A program made the position numbers and the translations under genes. The notes under the pieces are model-generated. The model searched no databases. It saw only the letters and a list, made by a program, of their open reading frames with translations, and was not told the DNA's origin. Source: Bifidobacterium breve (GTDB taxonomy: Bacteria; Actinomycetota; Acidimicrobiia; IMCC26256; PALSA-555). From it: a stretch of DNA of 6,977 bases. Numbering within the stretch: the first letter of the stretch is position 1; every line of letters begins with the position of its first letter. Of the stretch, positions 1 to 6,469 are shown in pieces. The DNA lies in NCBI GenBank assembly GCA_945889545.1, contig CAMDCC010000163.1, positions 1-6,977 of the forward strand, in the 5' to 3' direction.

Positions 1-481
1 AGTTGTCCGCGTCGACACTGCTGAAGAGATGTACGACGCGGTCATGGCGCGGTTTGCCGAGTCCGACGTGGTCGTGATGGCCGCGGCCGTGGCCGACTTT
101 CGACCGAAAGCGATCGCTGATCAGAAGATCAAGAAGCAGGACGGCCCGCCGGAAGTCGTGCTGGAACGCACGCCCGACATCCTGGCGGCGCTCGGGGAGC
201 GCAAAGAACCTCACCAAGTGCTCGTCGGGTTTGCCGCCGAGACTGAGAACGTCCGCGAACACGCGGCCGCGAAGCTCACGGCCAAGCGCGTCGACTTCAT
301 CGTCGCCAACGATGTGTCCGCACCAGGGTGCGGGTTCGAGGTCGACACCAATCAAGCGATTCTGCTGGACTCGACTGGCCACGCCGAGGAGCTGCCGCTT
401 CAACGCAAGGCCGACCTCGCGGATGCGGTGTTCGACCGCGTCCGCGGCGCGTTAGAGCAACGAGGAGAGGAACGTTCTTGA
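1..481 (+). CDS. coaBC: CoaBC, C-terminal part of the CoaB (phosphopantothenoylcysteine synthetase) domain; 5'-truncated
   Basis: The reading frame is open from base 2 and gives 159 residues before TGA at 479-481. CoaBC is a cytoplasmic coenzyme A enzyme: CoaB joins 4'-phosphopantothenate to cysteine using CTP, and CoaC decarboxylates the product. Only the CoaB C-terminal part is visible. Fragment residues 27-33 read AAAVADF, 42-45 KIKK, 58-61 PDIL, 76-81 GFAAET and 91-105 KLTAKRVDFIVANDV, followed by a conserved Asn in DTNQAILL. These are hallmark CoaB motifs for nucleotide and phosphopantothenate binding. The family is usually about 400 residues, so roughly 240, including the whole flavin-dependent CoaC half, lie left of the window. 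A stand-alone CoaB cannot be excluded, but the bifunctional form is usual in bacteria. The stop overlaps the metK start by 4 bases, which suggests translational coupling. Confidence 0.95.
   Translation, partial: VVRVDTAEEMYDAVMARFAESDVVVMAAAVADFRPKAIADQKIKKQDGPPEVVLERTPDILAALGERKEPHQVLVGFAAETENVREHAAAKLTAKRVDFIVANDVSAPGCGFEVDTNQAILLDSTGHAEELPLQRKADLADAVFDRVRGALEQRGEERS
463..470 (+). promoter_or_regulatory. Ribosome binding site of metK
   Basis: AGGAGAGG lies 7 bases upstream of the TTG at 478. It sits inside the end of coaBC and decides the metK start. The frame is open much further upstream (to about 328), but only the TTG has both this Shine-Dalgarno sequence and the conserved MetK N-terminus directly after it. 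Confidence 0.8.
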
Positions 482-1674
482 CTACGCACTTCACGTTCAC
501 ATCGGAGTCGGTAACCGAGGGACATCCCGACAAGATGTGCGACCAGATCAGCGACGCGATTCTCGATGCGATTCTCGACGAGGATCCTGAGAGTCGCGTC
601 GCGTGCGAGACAATGGCGACCACTGGCATCGTCATGGTCGCCGGCGAGATCAGCACCAACGCCCATGTCGACTATCCGCGCATCGTTCGCGAGACCGTCA
701 ACGCCATCGGGTACAACCATGCGTCGTTCGGGTTCGACGGCAAGACGTGCAGCGTGCTCACCTCGATCGACAAGCAGTCGCCTGACATCGCGATGGGCGT
801 CGACAAGGCCCAGGAGCAACGCGCCGGAACGGGCGACCACTTCGACGAGATCGGCGCTGGCGACCAAGGGATGATGTTCGGGTACGCGTGCGACGACACC
901 GACGACCTGATGCCGATGCCGATCTGGTTCGCGCACCGGCTCGCACAACGTCTCGCAGCGGTGCGCAAGGACGGCACCCTCGACTACCTGCGGCCCGACG
1001 GCAAGACCCAGGTCACGATCGACTACGAAGACGGCCGCCCGAAGCGCCTCTCCAACGTTCTTATCTCCACTCAGACGGCGCCAGGTGTCGACATTGACGG
1101 CACTTTGCGGCCCGACCTTCTCGAACATGTGATCAAGCCGCTGATCCCCGCGCAGTTTGCCAGTGACGATTTTGAGTTCCTGTGCAACCCGACCGGTAGC
1201 TTCGAGCTCGGAGGGCCGCACGCCGACTGCGGGTTGACCGGTCGCAAGATCATCGTCGACACCTACGGTGGCATGGCTCGACACGGTGGCGGTGCGTTCA
1301 GCGGCAAGGACCCAACGAAGGTCGACCGCTCCGGCGCGTACGCAGTGCGCCACGCGGCCAAGAACATCGTCGCCGCAGGGATTGCTCAGCGTTGTGAGGT
1401 GCAGGTCGCGTACGCGATCGGTATCGCCCACCCGATGTCGGTGATGGTCGAGACTTTCGGAACTTCAACGATCGATCCCGAGAAGCTGCCCGACCTCGTG
1501 CAGGAGCACTTCGACCTGCGTCCGGCTGCGATCATCGAGCGCTTGAAGCTGCGTCGACCGATCTTCCAGCGCACCGCGGCATACGGCCACTTCGGCCGCG
1601 ACGAGCCCACGTTCACCTGGGAGAACACCGACCAAGCCGAAGCGTTTCGCAAGGCCGCCGAAGCGCTGGCCTAA
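478..1674 (+). CDS. metK: S-adenosylmethionine synthetase (methionine adenosyltransferase)
   Basis: This encodes 398 residues, a normal length for bacterial MetK. The cytoplasmic enzyme makes SAM from methionine and ATP, releasing phosphate and pyrophosphate. It normally works as a dimer of dimers with Mg2+ and K+. Visible motifs are GHPDK at 15-19 (catalytic His16 and a metal-binding Asp), the signature GAGDQGMMFGYA at 126-137, DCGLTGRK at 250-257 (equivalent to E. coli D238, R244 and K245) and the glycine-rich loop GGGAFSGKDPTKVDRS at 270-285 (K277 and K281 equivalent to E. coli K265 and K269). The C-terminus has AAYGHFGR. The TTG start is chosen because MTTHFTFTSESVTEGHPDK matches the family N-terminus and a good Shine-Dalgarno precedes it. 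The TTG overlaps the coaBC stop (TTGA), so there is no leader for a SAM riboswitch. One small oddity is GGPHAD at 245-250, where many homologs have GGPxGD. Confidence 0.98.
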   Translation: MTTHFTFTSESVTEGHPDKMCDQISDAILDAILDEDPESRVACETMATTGIVMVAGEISTNAHVDYPRIVRETVNAIGYNHASFGFDGKTCSVLTSIDKQSPDIAMGVDKAQEQRAGTGDHFDEIGAGDQGMMFGYACDDTDDLMPMPIWFAHRLAQRLAAVRKDGTLDYLRPDGKTQVTIDYEDGRPKRLSNVLISTQTAPGVDIDGTLRPDLLEHVIKPLIPAQFASDDFEFLCNPTGSFELGGPHADCGLTGRKIIVDTYGGMARHGGGAFSGKDPTKVDRSGAYAVRHAAKNIVAAGIAQRCEVQVAYAIGIAHPMSVMVETFGTSTIDPEKLPDLVQEHFDLRPAAIIERLKLRRPIFQRTAAYGHFGRDEPTFTWENTDQAEAFRKAAEALA

Positions 1675-1679
1675 TCGAC

Positions 1680-3491
1680 GTGGATGCACGCGTCTGCCGC
1701 GTGCTTCCCGATGTCCCGGCGATCGATCGTGCTTTCGACTACCTCGTGCTCGCAGAGATGCGGGATCAGGTGCACATCGGCACGATCGTGCGCGTCCCGC
1801 TGCATGGTCGCCGCGTGCGCGGCTGGGTCGTCGGCCTCGATGTAGAGCCTGCGACCACGCGGGATCGCACGCTGCCGCTGCACTCGGTGGTGTCGGCGGG
1901 ACCACCGGCCGACGTCGTCGATCTCACGGAATGGGCCGCGTGGCGCTGGGCCGGACCCCGCGCCGCGTTCCTCCGGGCCGCGTCACCTCCGAACAACCTG
2001 CGGACGACCGGTGCACCAGAGGTGCATGCCGCGATCTTTCCGCCCCGGCCCGCCCCGATGACCGTGCCGATGCTTTTGCCTGAGGGCGTCCATCGCGTCG
2101 TGCGTTGGCCGCCGGCACGTGAGCGGAGCGAGCTCGTGTGCGCGCTGGCAGCACCAGAGGGTTCGACGATCGTGATCGCGGCAAGCGCCGCAGAGTCCCG
2201 CGCCCTCGCGAGCGATCTCGAAGCCGAGGGTCGTCACGTCGTGATGCTTCGTGGTGATCAATCGGCTGCCGATCGCACCGCGGCGTGGAACGATGCCCGG
2301 CACGGTGCGTGCATCGTCGTCGGCGGGCGCATCGCGATCTTTGCCCCGGTCCCTGATCTCCACGCAGTCGTGGTGCTCGACGACCTCGACGAAGCGCTCG
2401 AAGAGGAACGGACCCCGAGTTGGCACGCATTCGACCTCGCGGTCGAGCGGACGCGCCGGGGTGGAGCGCGCCTCGACGTCGTGAGCCCAGCGCCAGGAGC
2501 GCAGGCCGTGGCGGTGGCCGACGTCATCGCGGGACCGGAGCCGAGGATCGAACACGACGGCTGGGCTCGCCTCGAGGTGGTCGACCTTCGCTCGGAACCG
2601 CCGGGCAGCACCTTCATGTCGACGGGTCTCGCGAACGCGCTCCACCGTGCGCTGGCCGATGGGGGACGAGCCCTCTGTGTATTGAATCGTCGGGGAAGAG
2701 CACGCTTGCTGGCGTGCCAGAAGTGCGGCGAGCTCGCGCGGTGTGAGCGATGCGACGCCGCGGTGCAGGAAGTCGCCGGTGGTCTGGAGTGCCCGCGTTG
2801 CGGTGACCAAGCGAAGGGCTTCTGTACGCACTGCGGTGCGGCATCTCTGCGACCACGCAAGCTTGGGGTCGTGCGGGTCCGTGAACACCTTGCTGCACTG
2901 GTTCCTCGAGCGAACGTTGTGGCCGTCGAGACGGGGAGTGCACCGCTTCCCGCATTCGACGTTGCGATCGGCACTGAGGCTGTGCTGCATCGGGCGCCCG
3001 ACGATCCCCAACGACCGATCCGCCTTGTCGCGTTCATCGATCTCGATCAAGAGCTACTCGCACCCCGGTTCCGCGCCGAGGAGCAAGCGCTGTGGCTGCT
3101 CGTGCGGGCCAGCCGGCGTGTCGGCGGGCGTAGCGATGGCGGAGTGGTGCTGGTCCAGACCCGCATGCCTGCACATCCGGTGGTGGTCGCAGCGAGCGAC
3201 GGCGATCCTGTAGCGCTCCTCGAGACCGATCTCGCGCGCCGCCGTGCCCTCCACTACCCACCGTTTGGCGGCATGGCCGAGCTCAGTGGCGACGCGACTG
3301 CCGTCGATGCGGCCTGCGCAGAGCTGCAACGCCATCTCACGACGGTCACGGTGCTCGGTCCCACCAACGGACGCGCATTGCTACGCGCACCGACGGTCGA
3401 CGAGCTCTGCGACGCGCTGGCTACAGCCGACCTCGGCCCCGCGCGGGCTCAGGGTCGTCTCCGCGTCGACGTCGATCCTCGCCGCGTCTAA
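1680..3491 (+). CDS. priA: PriA-family replication restart protein, helicase-degenerate actinobacterial type
   Basis: This encodes 603 residues, shorter than E. coli PriA (about 730). Typical PriA recognises stalled forks and reloads the replicative helicase through a 3'-5' helicase core. The N-terminal DNA-binding part is recognisable (residues 1-75, with DRAFDYLV near 16-23). The helicase core is eroded: there is no Walker A GxGKT where it is expected (about 158-172), the DEEH box has become DDLD in VVLDDLDEAL (231-240), motif III GSATP has become SPAPG (269-273), and no AGRAGR-like motif is seen near 476-487. In contrast, the zinc region is intact, with eight cysteines in four CxxC pairs at 346/349, 355/358, 371/374 and 382/385, preceded by NRRG at 336-339. 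Loss of the ATPase motifs is known for actinobacterial PriA, which is thought to lack helicase activity. The GTG start is 5 bases after the metK stop with no clear Shine-Dalgarno, so reinitiation is likely. The next residues match the PriA N-terminus. The stop is inside a tandem repeat. Confidence 0.9.
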   Translation: MDARVCRVLPDVPAIDRAFDYLVLAEMRDQVHIGTIVRVPLHGRRVRGWVVGLDVEPATTRDRTLPLHSVVSAGPPADVVDLTEWAAWRWAGPRAAFLRAASPPNNLRTTGAPEVHAAIFPPRPAPMTVPMLLPEGVHRVVRWPPARERSELVCALAAPEGSTIVIAASAAESRALASDLEAEGRHVVMLRGDQSAADRTAAWNDARHGACIVVGGRIAIFAPVPDLHAVVVLDDLDEALEEERTPSWHAFDLAVERTRRGGARLDVVSPAPGAQAVAVADVIAGPEPRIEHDGWARLEVVDLRSEPPGSTFMSTGLANALHRALADGGRALCVLNRRGRARLLACQKCGELARCERCDAAVQEVAGGLECPRCGDQAKGFCTHCGAASLRPRKLGVVRVREHLAALVPRANVVAVETGSAPLPAFDVAIGTEAVLHRAPDDPQRPIRLVAFIDLDQELLAPRFRAEEQALWLLVRASRRVGGRSDGGVVLVQTRMPAHPVVVAASDGDPVALLETDLARRRALHYPPFGGMAELSGDATAVDAACAELQRHLTTVTVLGPTNGRALLRAPTVDELCDALATADLGPARAQGRLRVDVDPRRV

Positions 3492-3536
3492 CTGGCCGCG
3501 TCTAACTGGCCGCGTCTGACTGGCCGCGTCTGGTCG
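3481..3536 (+). repeat. 14-bp tandem repeat, four copies, across the priA stop
   Basis: The unit is GCCGCGTCTAACTG. Copies 1 (3481-3494) and 2 (3495-3508) are identical. Copy 3 (3509-3522) has one change, TCTGACTG instead of TCTAACTG. Copy 4 (3523-3536) keeps the first nine bases, shares the tenth base with copy 3, and then diverges. The priA TAA lies in copy 1. Because the period is not a multiple of three, copies 1-3 give a TAA, a TAA and a TGA in three different forward frames. The array probably arose by slippage or duplication of the end of priA. No function is shown. Confidence 0.95.
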
Positions 3537-3544
3537 ATTGCTGA

Positions 3545-3558
3545 GTACCTCCTGGTAC
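3545..3558. repeat. Perfect inverted repeat GTACC-TCCT-GGTAC upstream of def
   Basis: Two 5-bp arms (3545-3549 and 3554-3558) flank a 4-base centre. The right arm overlaps the putative -10 element of def. It could be a small operator or simply chance. There is no T-run after it, so it does not look like an intrinsic terminator. Confidence 0.35.
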
Positions 3559-3561
3559 CCT
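3556..3561 (+). promoter_or_regulatory. Putative -10 element of the def promoter (leaderless start)
   Basis: TACCCT fits the actinobacterial TAnnnT -10 consensus. If its final T is at -7, transcription starts at 3568, exactly on the G of the def GTG codon. No Shine-Dalgarno precedes that GTG, which fits a leaderless mRNA. A convincing -35 hexamer at normal spacing is not visible, so this rests on the -10 and its position alone. Confidence 0.5.
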
Positions 3562-3567
3562 CGATGT

Positions 3568-4101
3568 GTGGGCACGTACACGATCAGGCTTTTTGGCGAC
3601 CCGGTGCTGCGCCAGCGCGCGCCGGAAGTCACCGATATCGATGGTGATCTTGCGCGCCTGGTCGACACGATGATCGCGACGATGCACGAGGCGCGCGGTG
3701 TCGGCCTTGCCGCACCCCAGGTGGGTGTGCAGAAGCGCCTGTACACCTACGACGTGGGTGACGATCCCGGCGTCATCATCAACCCGGAGATCGTGGAGTC
3801 GAGTGGGGAATGGGTCTACGACGAGGGTTGCTTGTCGGTACCCGGGTTCAGCTTCGAGATCGTCCGACCGAAGGTCGTGACCGTGCGAGGCATCGATCTC
3901 GACGGCAAGGAGGTCGTGCTCGAGGGCGATGAGCTCATGGGTCGCCTCATCCAGCACGAGATCGATCACCTCGACGGGGTGCTCCTGCTCGACCGCCTCG
4001 ACACCGACACCCGCAAGGCCGCGATGAGCGAGCTGCGCCAGCTCGTCCTCGACGGCACGCTCAGCGCGACGACTGCCGACGACGGCGGCCGCCGACTCTG
4101 A
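3568..4101 (+). CDS. def: Peptide deformylase
   Basis: This encodes 177 residues, normal for the family. The cytoplasmic metalloenzyme removes the formyl group from the N-terminal formyl-methionine of new proteins at the ribosome exit. All three deformylase motifs are present: GVGLAAPQ at 44-51, EGCLSVP at 86-92 and QHEIDHLDG at 129-137. The metal ligands are Cys88, His130 and His134, and Glu131 is the general base. The GTG at 3568 is chosen because the next residues (GTYTIRLFGDPVLR) match the usual deformylase start. A longer frame from TTG at 3538 would add ten unlikely residues and reach close to the upstream repeat. fmt follows, so the formylation and deformylation enzymes are paired in one probable operon. 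Confidence 0.97.
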   Translation: MGTYTIRLFGDPVLRQRAPEVTDIDGDLARLVDTMIATMHEARGVGLAAPQVGVQKRLYTYDVGDDPGVIINPEIVESSGEWVYDEGCLSVPGFSFEIVRPKVVTVRGIDLDGKEVVLEGDELMGRLIQHEIDHLDGVLLLDRLDTDTRKAAMSELRQLVLDGTLSATTADDGGRRL

Positions 4102-4119
4102 GCACCAATCCCGAACCTA

Positions 4120-4127
4120 AGAGAGGG
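4120..4127 (+). promoter_or_regulatory. Ribosome binding site deciding the fmt start
   Basis: AGAGAGGG ends 9 bases before the ATG at 4137. The alternative in-frame ATG at 4128 directly abuts this purine stretch and would have no usable spacing, so 4137 is the better start. Confidence 0.6.
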
Positions 4128-4136
4128 ATGGGCGCG

Positions 4137-5039
4137 ATGCGCCTCGTGTTCTTCGGAACACCCACTGACGCGGCAACGGCGCTCGACGCATTGGTTGCCG
4201 ACGGACAAGACATCGCGCTGGTCGTCACGCGTCCCGACACCAGGCGCGGTCGTGGTGGGGCGTCGTCACCCAGCCCGGTGCGAGCCGCGGCCGAGCGCCA
4301 TGGCATCGATGTGCTGACGCCGGTGAAGGCGGCCGACGTCCTCGACGACATCAGCAACTCTGGTGCCGACCTCGGTGTGGTGGTCGCGTACGGCCAGATC
4401 CTGCCGCCGGCGATCATCGATGCGTTTCCCTTTGGCCTTGTGAACGTCCACTTCTCATTGCTCCCGCGCTGGCGCGGCGCAGCGCCCGTCGAACGGGCAG
4501 TGCTCGCGGGCGACGACGAGACCGGCGTTTGCATCATGCGGCTGGAGCAGGGGCTCGACACGGGTCCGGTGTTCGCGTCGGCGCGTACGCCGATCGATCC
4601 GAACGAGAGCGCGGGGGAGCTACGGCTCCGCCTCGGCGACCTCGGTGCCGAGTTGCTCGTACGCACGTTGCCCGAAGTGTCGACGGTGAACCCGGCACCG
4701 CAGCAAGGTGAAGCGACGTACGCCGACAAGCTCGACGTCTCCGAGTTCCAACTCGATCCCAACCGCCCCGCTCCGGAGCTGCACCGCGTCGTGCGAGCTG
4801 GCAACCCGCGACCGGGAGCGTGGATGGTCGTAGACGGGACCCGCGTGAAGGTGCTGCGGGCAACACCGTCGGAAAGTATCGATTCGGCGGCCGGCTCGAT
4901 CGACGAATCGGCACGCCTCGCCACGGTTGACGGCGCGCTGACGCTCGACGAGGTGCAACCTGCGGGCCGACGCGCCATGCCCGGCGTGGAGTGGCGTCGT
5001 GGTCTACGCGCTCCCGACGTAGCCCTAGACCAGGCATGA
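4137..5039 (+). CDS. fmt: Methionyl-tRNA formyltransferase
   Basis: This encodes 300 residues. The cytoplasmic enzyme transfers a formyl group from 10-formyltetrahydrofolate to methionyl initiator tRNA. The protein begins MRLVFFGTP, the classic family start. The catalytic formyltransferase domain spans about 1-200, with NVHFSLLPRWRGAAP at 103-117 holding Asn103 and His105, and GLDTG at 139-143 holding Asp141. These correspond to E. coli N106, H108 and D144. The C-terminal OB-like domain follows from about 205, with the usual RAGNPRPGAW at 220-229. An in-frame ATG at 4128 would add three residues (MGA), but the spacing to the ribosome binding site favours 4137. It lies 35 bases after def, with no terminator between them, and 10 bases before rsmB. 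Confidence 0.97.
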   Translation: MRLVFFGTPTDAATALDALVADGQDIALVVTRPDTRRGRGGASSPSPVRAAAERHGIDVLTPVKAADVLDDISNSGADLGVVVAYGQILPPAIIDAFPFGLVNVHFSLLPRWRGAAPVERAVLAGDDETGVCIMRLEQGLDTGPVFASARTPIDPNESAGELRLRLGDLGAELLVRTLPEVSTVNPAPQQGEATYADKLDVSEFQLDPNRPAPELHRVVRAGNPRPGAWMVVDGTRVKVLRATPSESIDSAAGSIDESARLATVDGALTLDEVQPAGRRAMPGVEWRRGLRAPDVALDQA

Positions 5040-5043
5040 GGGA
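5038..5043 (+). promoter_or_regulatory. Ribosome binding site of rsmB
   Basis: GAGGGA begins in the fmt stop codon and ends 6 bases before the GTG at 5050. This placement supports the GTG start and coupling of rsmB translation to fmt. Confidence 0.65.
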
Positions 5044-5049
5044 CCAACA

Positions 5050-6336
5050 GTGAGCCCGCGAGGCGGTTCACGCAATCTGGCCTGCGACGCGTTGGTGAGG
5101 ATCGAAGACGGCGCGTACTCCCACGTGATCGTCCCATCGATGTTGCGGGGATCGAACCTCTCGATGCGCGACCGGGCATTCGTGACCGAACTGGTCTACG
5201 GCACTCTTCGATCACAGCGTCGGCTCGACGCGATGCTCGCGCCCCACGGACGGCGCAAGATCGCGTCTCTCGATCCTGGTGTACGAGCGGCGCTCCGAAT
5301 CGGTGCACACCAGCTGGTCGTGGGGGTACCCGCACATGCTGCAGTCGCGGAAACGGTCGAAGCTTCGCCATCCCGTGCGCGTGGCTATGTCAACGCGGTG
5401 TTGCGCGCTCTGTCAGCCGCGGGCCCGCCGTGGCCCGAGCCGACGAACCCTGCGGTCGCGCTCTCGTATCCCGACTGGCTCGTCGACCAGCTGATTTCGG
5501 ACCTCGGTGCTGACGACGCCGTCGCTGCCCTCGCTGCATCCAACGAGTCCGGAGCGGTAGCGCTCCGCCCGAATCCTCGGCGCACCACTGCGGCGGAGCT
5601 GGAGCAGGAGCTGCAGGGGAGCGGGGCCCAGGTCGAACGCGGGCGTTTGCTGTCCGACGCGCTCGTGATCCGCGGCGCCGGTGATCTCGGTGCACTTCCC
5701 GCGGTCGCCAGTGGCCGCGCGACACCGCAGGACCAAGCAAGCCAGGCCGTGATCGCGTACGCCGCGCCAACCGCCGGCATGCGCGTGCTCGATGTAGCGG
5801 CTGCGCCGGGCGGCAAGGCGACGGCAGCGGCAGAGCTCGTGGGTGACGACGGACTCGTCGTCGCGCTCGACTTCGACGAGGGTCGACTCCGACTGATACG
5901 CGAGGCGGCGAAGCGGCTCGGCCTCGGCAACCTTGTGACCGCCCAAGCCGACGGGCGAGCACTCCCTGTCGCCAACGAGTCCTTCGACATCGTGGTCGTC
6001 GACGCCCCGTGCTCCGGTCTCGGTGCGTTGCGCCGTCGCCCCGACCTGCGCTGGCGGGTGGACCCGGCCGCGCTGGCGCCGCTCGCCGACCTCCAGGTCG
6101 CCCTGGTCCTCGAAGCAGCCGCGACCGTCCGGCCCGGCGGCAAACTCGTCTATTCGGTGTGCACCCCGACCGCGATCGAGACCACCGGGGTCGCTGCACG
6201 TGTGATCGAGGCGCTGCCGGGGTTCACCGTGCTTCCGCCACCGTCCACGTGGCGAACGCACGGCCCCGGCGGCTTGATCCTGCCCCAGGATGCGGGCACC
6301 GACGGCATGTTCGTCCTCGGCCTCCATCACAGTTGA
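5050..6336 (+). CDS. rsmB: 16S rRNA (cytosine-967-C5)-methyltransferase
   Basis: This encodes 428 residues, typical for RsmB (Sun/Fmu). The enzyme uses SAM to methylate C967 of 16S rRNA, near the ribosomal P site. An N-terminal NusB-like RNA-binding domain covers about 1-135 (RDRAFVTELVYGTLR at 40-54, then YVNAVLRAL at 113-121). The Rossmann methyltransferase domain follows. It shows QDQASQ at 227-232, the SAM-binding DVAAAPGGKA at 248-257, DAPCSG at 318-323 with Cys321, and YSVCT at 368-372 with Cys371. These two cysteines match the release and nucleophile cysteines of the RsmB/NOP2 family. In motif I, Ala250 stands where many homologs have Cys (DLCAAPGGK); this residue is not catalytic. The C-terminus has GTDGMF in place of the common GTDGFF. 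The N-terminal NusB-like domain separates it from RsmF-type relatives. Confidence 0.95.
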   Translation: MSPRGGSRNLACDALVRIEDGAYSHVIVPSMLRGSNLSMRDRAFVTELVYGTLRSQRRLDAMLAPHGRRKIASLDPGVRAALRIGAHQLVVGVPAHAAVAETVEASPSRARGYVNAVLRALSAAGPPWPEPTNPAVALSYPDWLVDQLISDLGADDAVAALAASNESGAVALRPNPRRTTAAELEQELQGSGAQVERGRLLSDALVIRGAGDLGALPAVASGRATPQDQASQAVIAYAAPTAGMRVLDVAAAPGGKATAAAELVGDDGLVVALDFDEGRLRLIREAAKRLGLGNLVTAQADGRALPVANESFDIVVVDAPCSGLGALRRRPDLRWRVDPAALAPLADLQVALVLEAAATVRPGGKLVYSVCTPTAIETTGVAARVIEALPGFTVLPPPSTWRTHGPGGLILPQDAGTDGMFVLGLHHS

Positions 6337-6352
6337 TGATCGACCGATTCGC

Positions 6353-6442
6353 GGAGCGAGCGAAGCGAATGGAGCGAGCGGCGCGATGTAGAACGCGTGA
6401 CAAGAACGAACGCGAGCGGAAGTAGCGAAGCGGGAGCGGAGC
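6353..6442 (+). repeat. AGCG-rich imperfect direct repeats in the rsmB-rpe spacer
   Basis: This stretch of the 133-base spacer has about nine AGCG tetramers on the + strand. GGAGCGAGCG occurs exactly at 6353-6362 and 6371-6380, 18 bases apart, with looser variants (GGAGCGGAGC) at 6433-6442. A weak hairpin is possible between ATTCGC (6347-6352) and GCGAAT (6365-6370), but there is no T-run, so a rho-independent terminator is not supported. I see no credible small gene here. Its function is unknown; it may be low-complexity spacer DNA or part of a repeat family spread through the genome. Confidence 0.7.
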
Positions 6443-6454
6443 AAAGGGTGGGGA

Positions 6455-6460
6455 TAGCCT
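6455..6460 (+). promoter_or_regulatory. Putative -10 element of the rpe promoter
   Basis: TAGCCT fits TAnnnT and ends 9 bases before the ATG at 6470, placing the transcript start within a few bases of that codon. The nearest G-rich stretch (GGGTGGGG, 6446-6453) is too far upstream to be the ribosome binding site, which again suggests a leaderless or near-leaderless mRNA. No clear -35 is seen. Confidence 0.45.
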
Positions 6461-6469
6461 CGGACTCGC

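Noticed and set aside
328..477. N-terminal extension of metK
   Set aside because: The upstream part is out-of-frame coaBC. The family N-terminus begins at the TTG at 478, which has its own binding site.
400..1431. Antisense open frame of 343 codons over metK
   Set aside because: It mirrors the metK codons and has no family resemblance.
1983..3050. Antisense open frame of 355 codons over priA
   Set aside because: It is the complement of a conserved coding region with no independent support.
4061..5371. Antisense open frame of 436 codons over fmt
   Set aside because: It is a shadow of fmt and the start of rsmB. There is no motif, no ribosome binding site and an Arg/Ser-rich composition.
6347..6370. 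Rho-independent terminator after rsmB
   Set aside because: The stem is only 6 bp with a 12-base loop and no T-run follows.
6009..6425. Small forward open frame overlapping the end of rsmB and the AGCG spacer
   Set aside because: Most of it is rsmB in another frame, and the tail is repeat sequence giving a charged low-complexity peptide.
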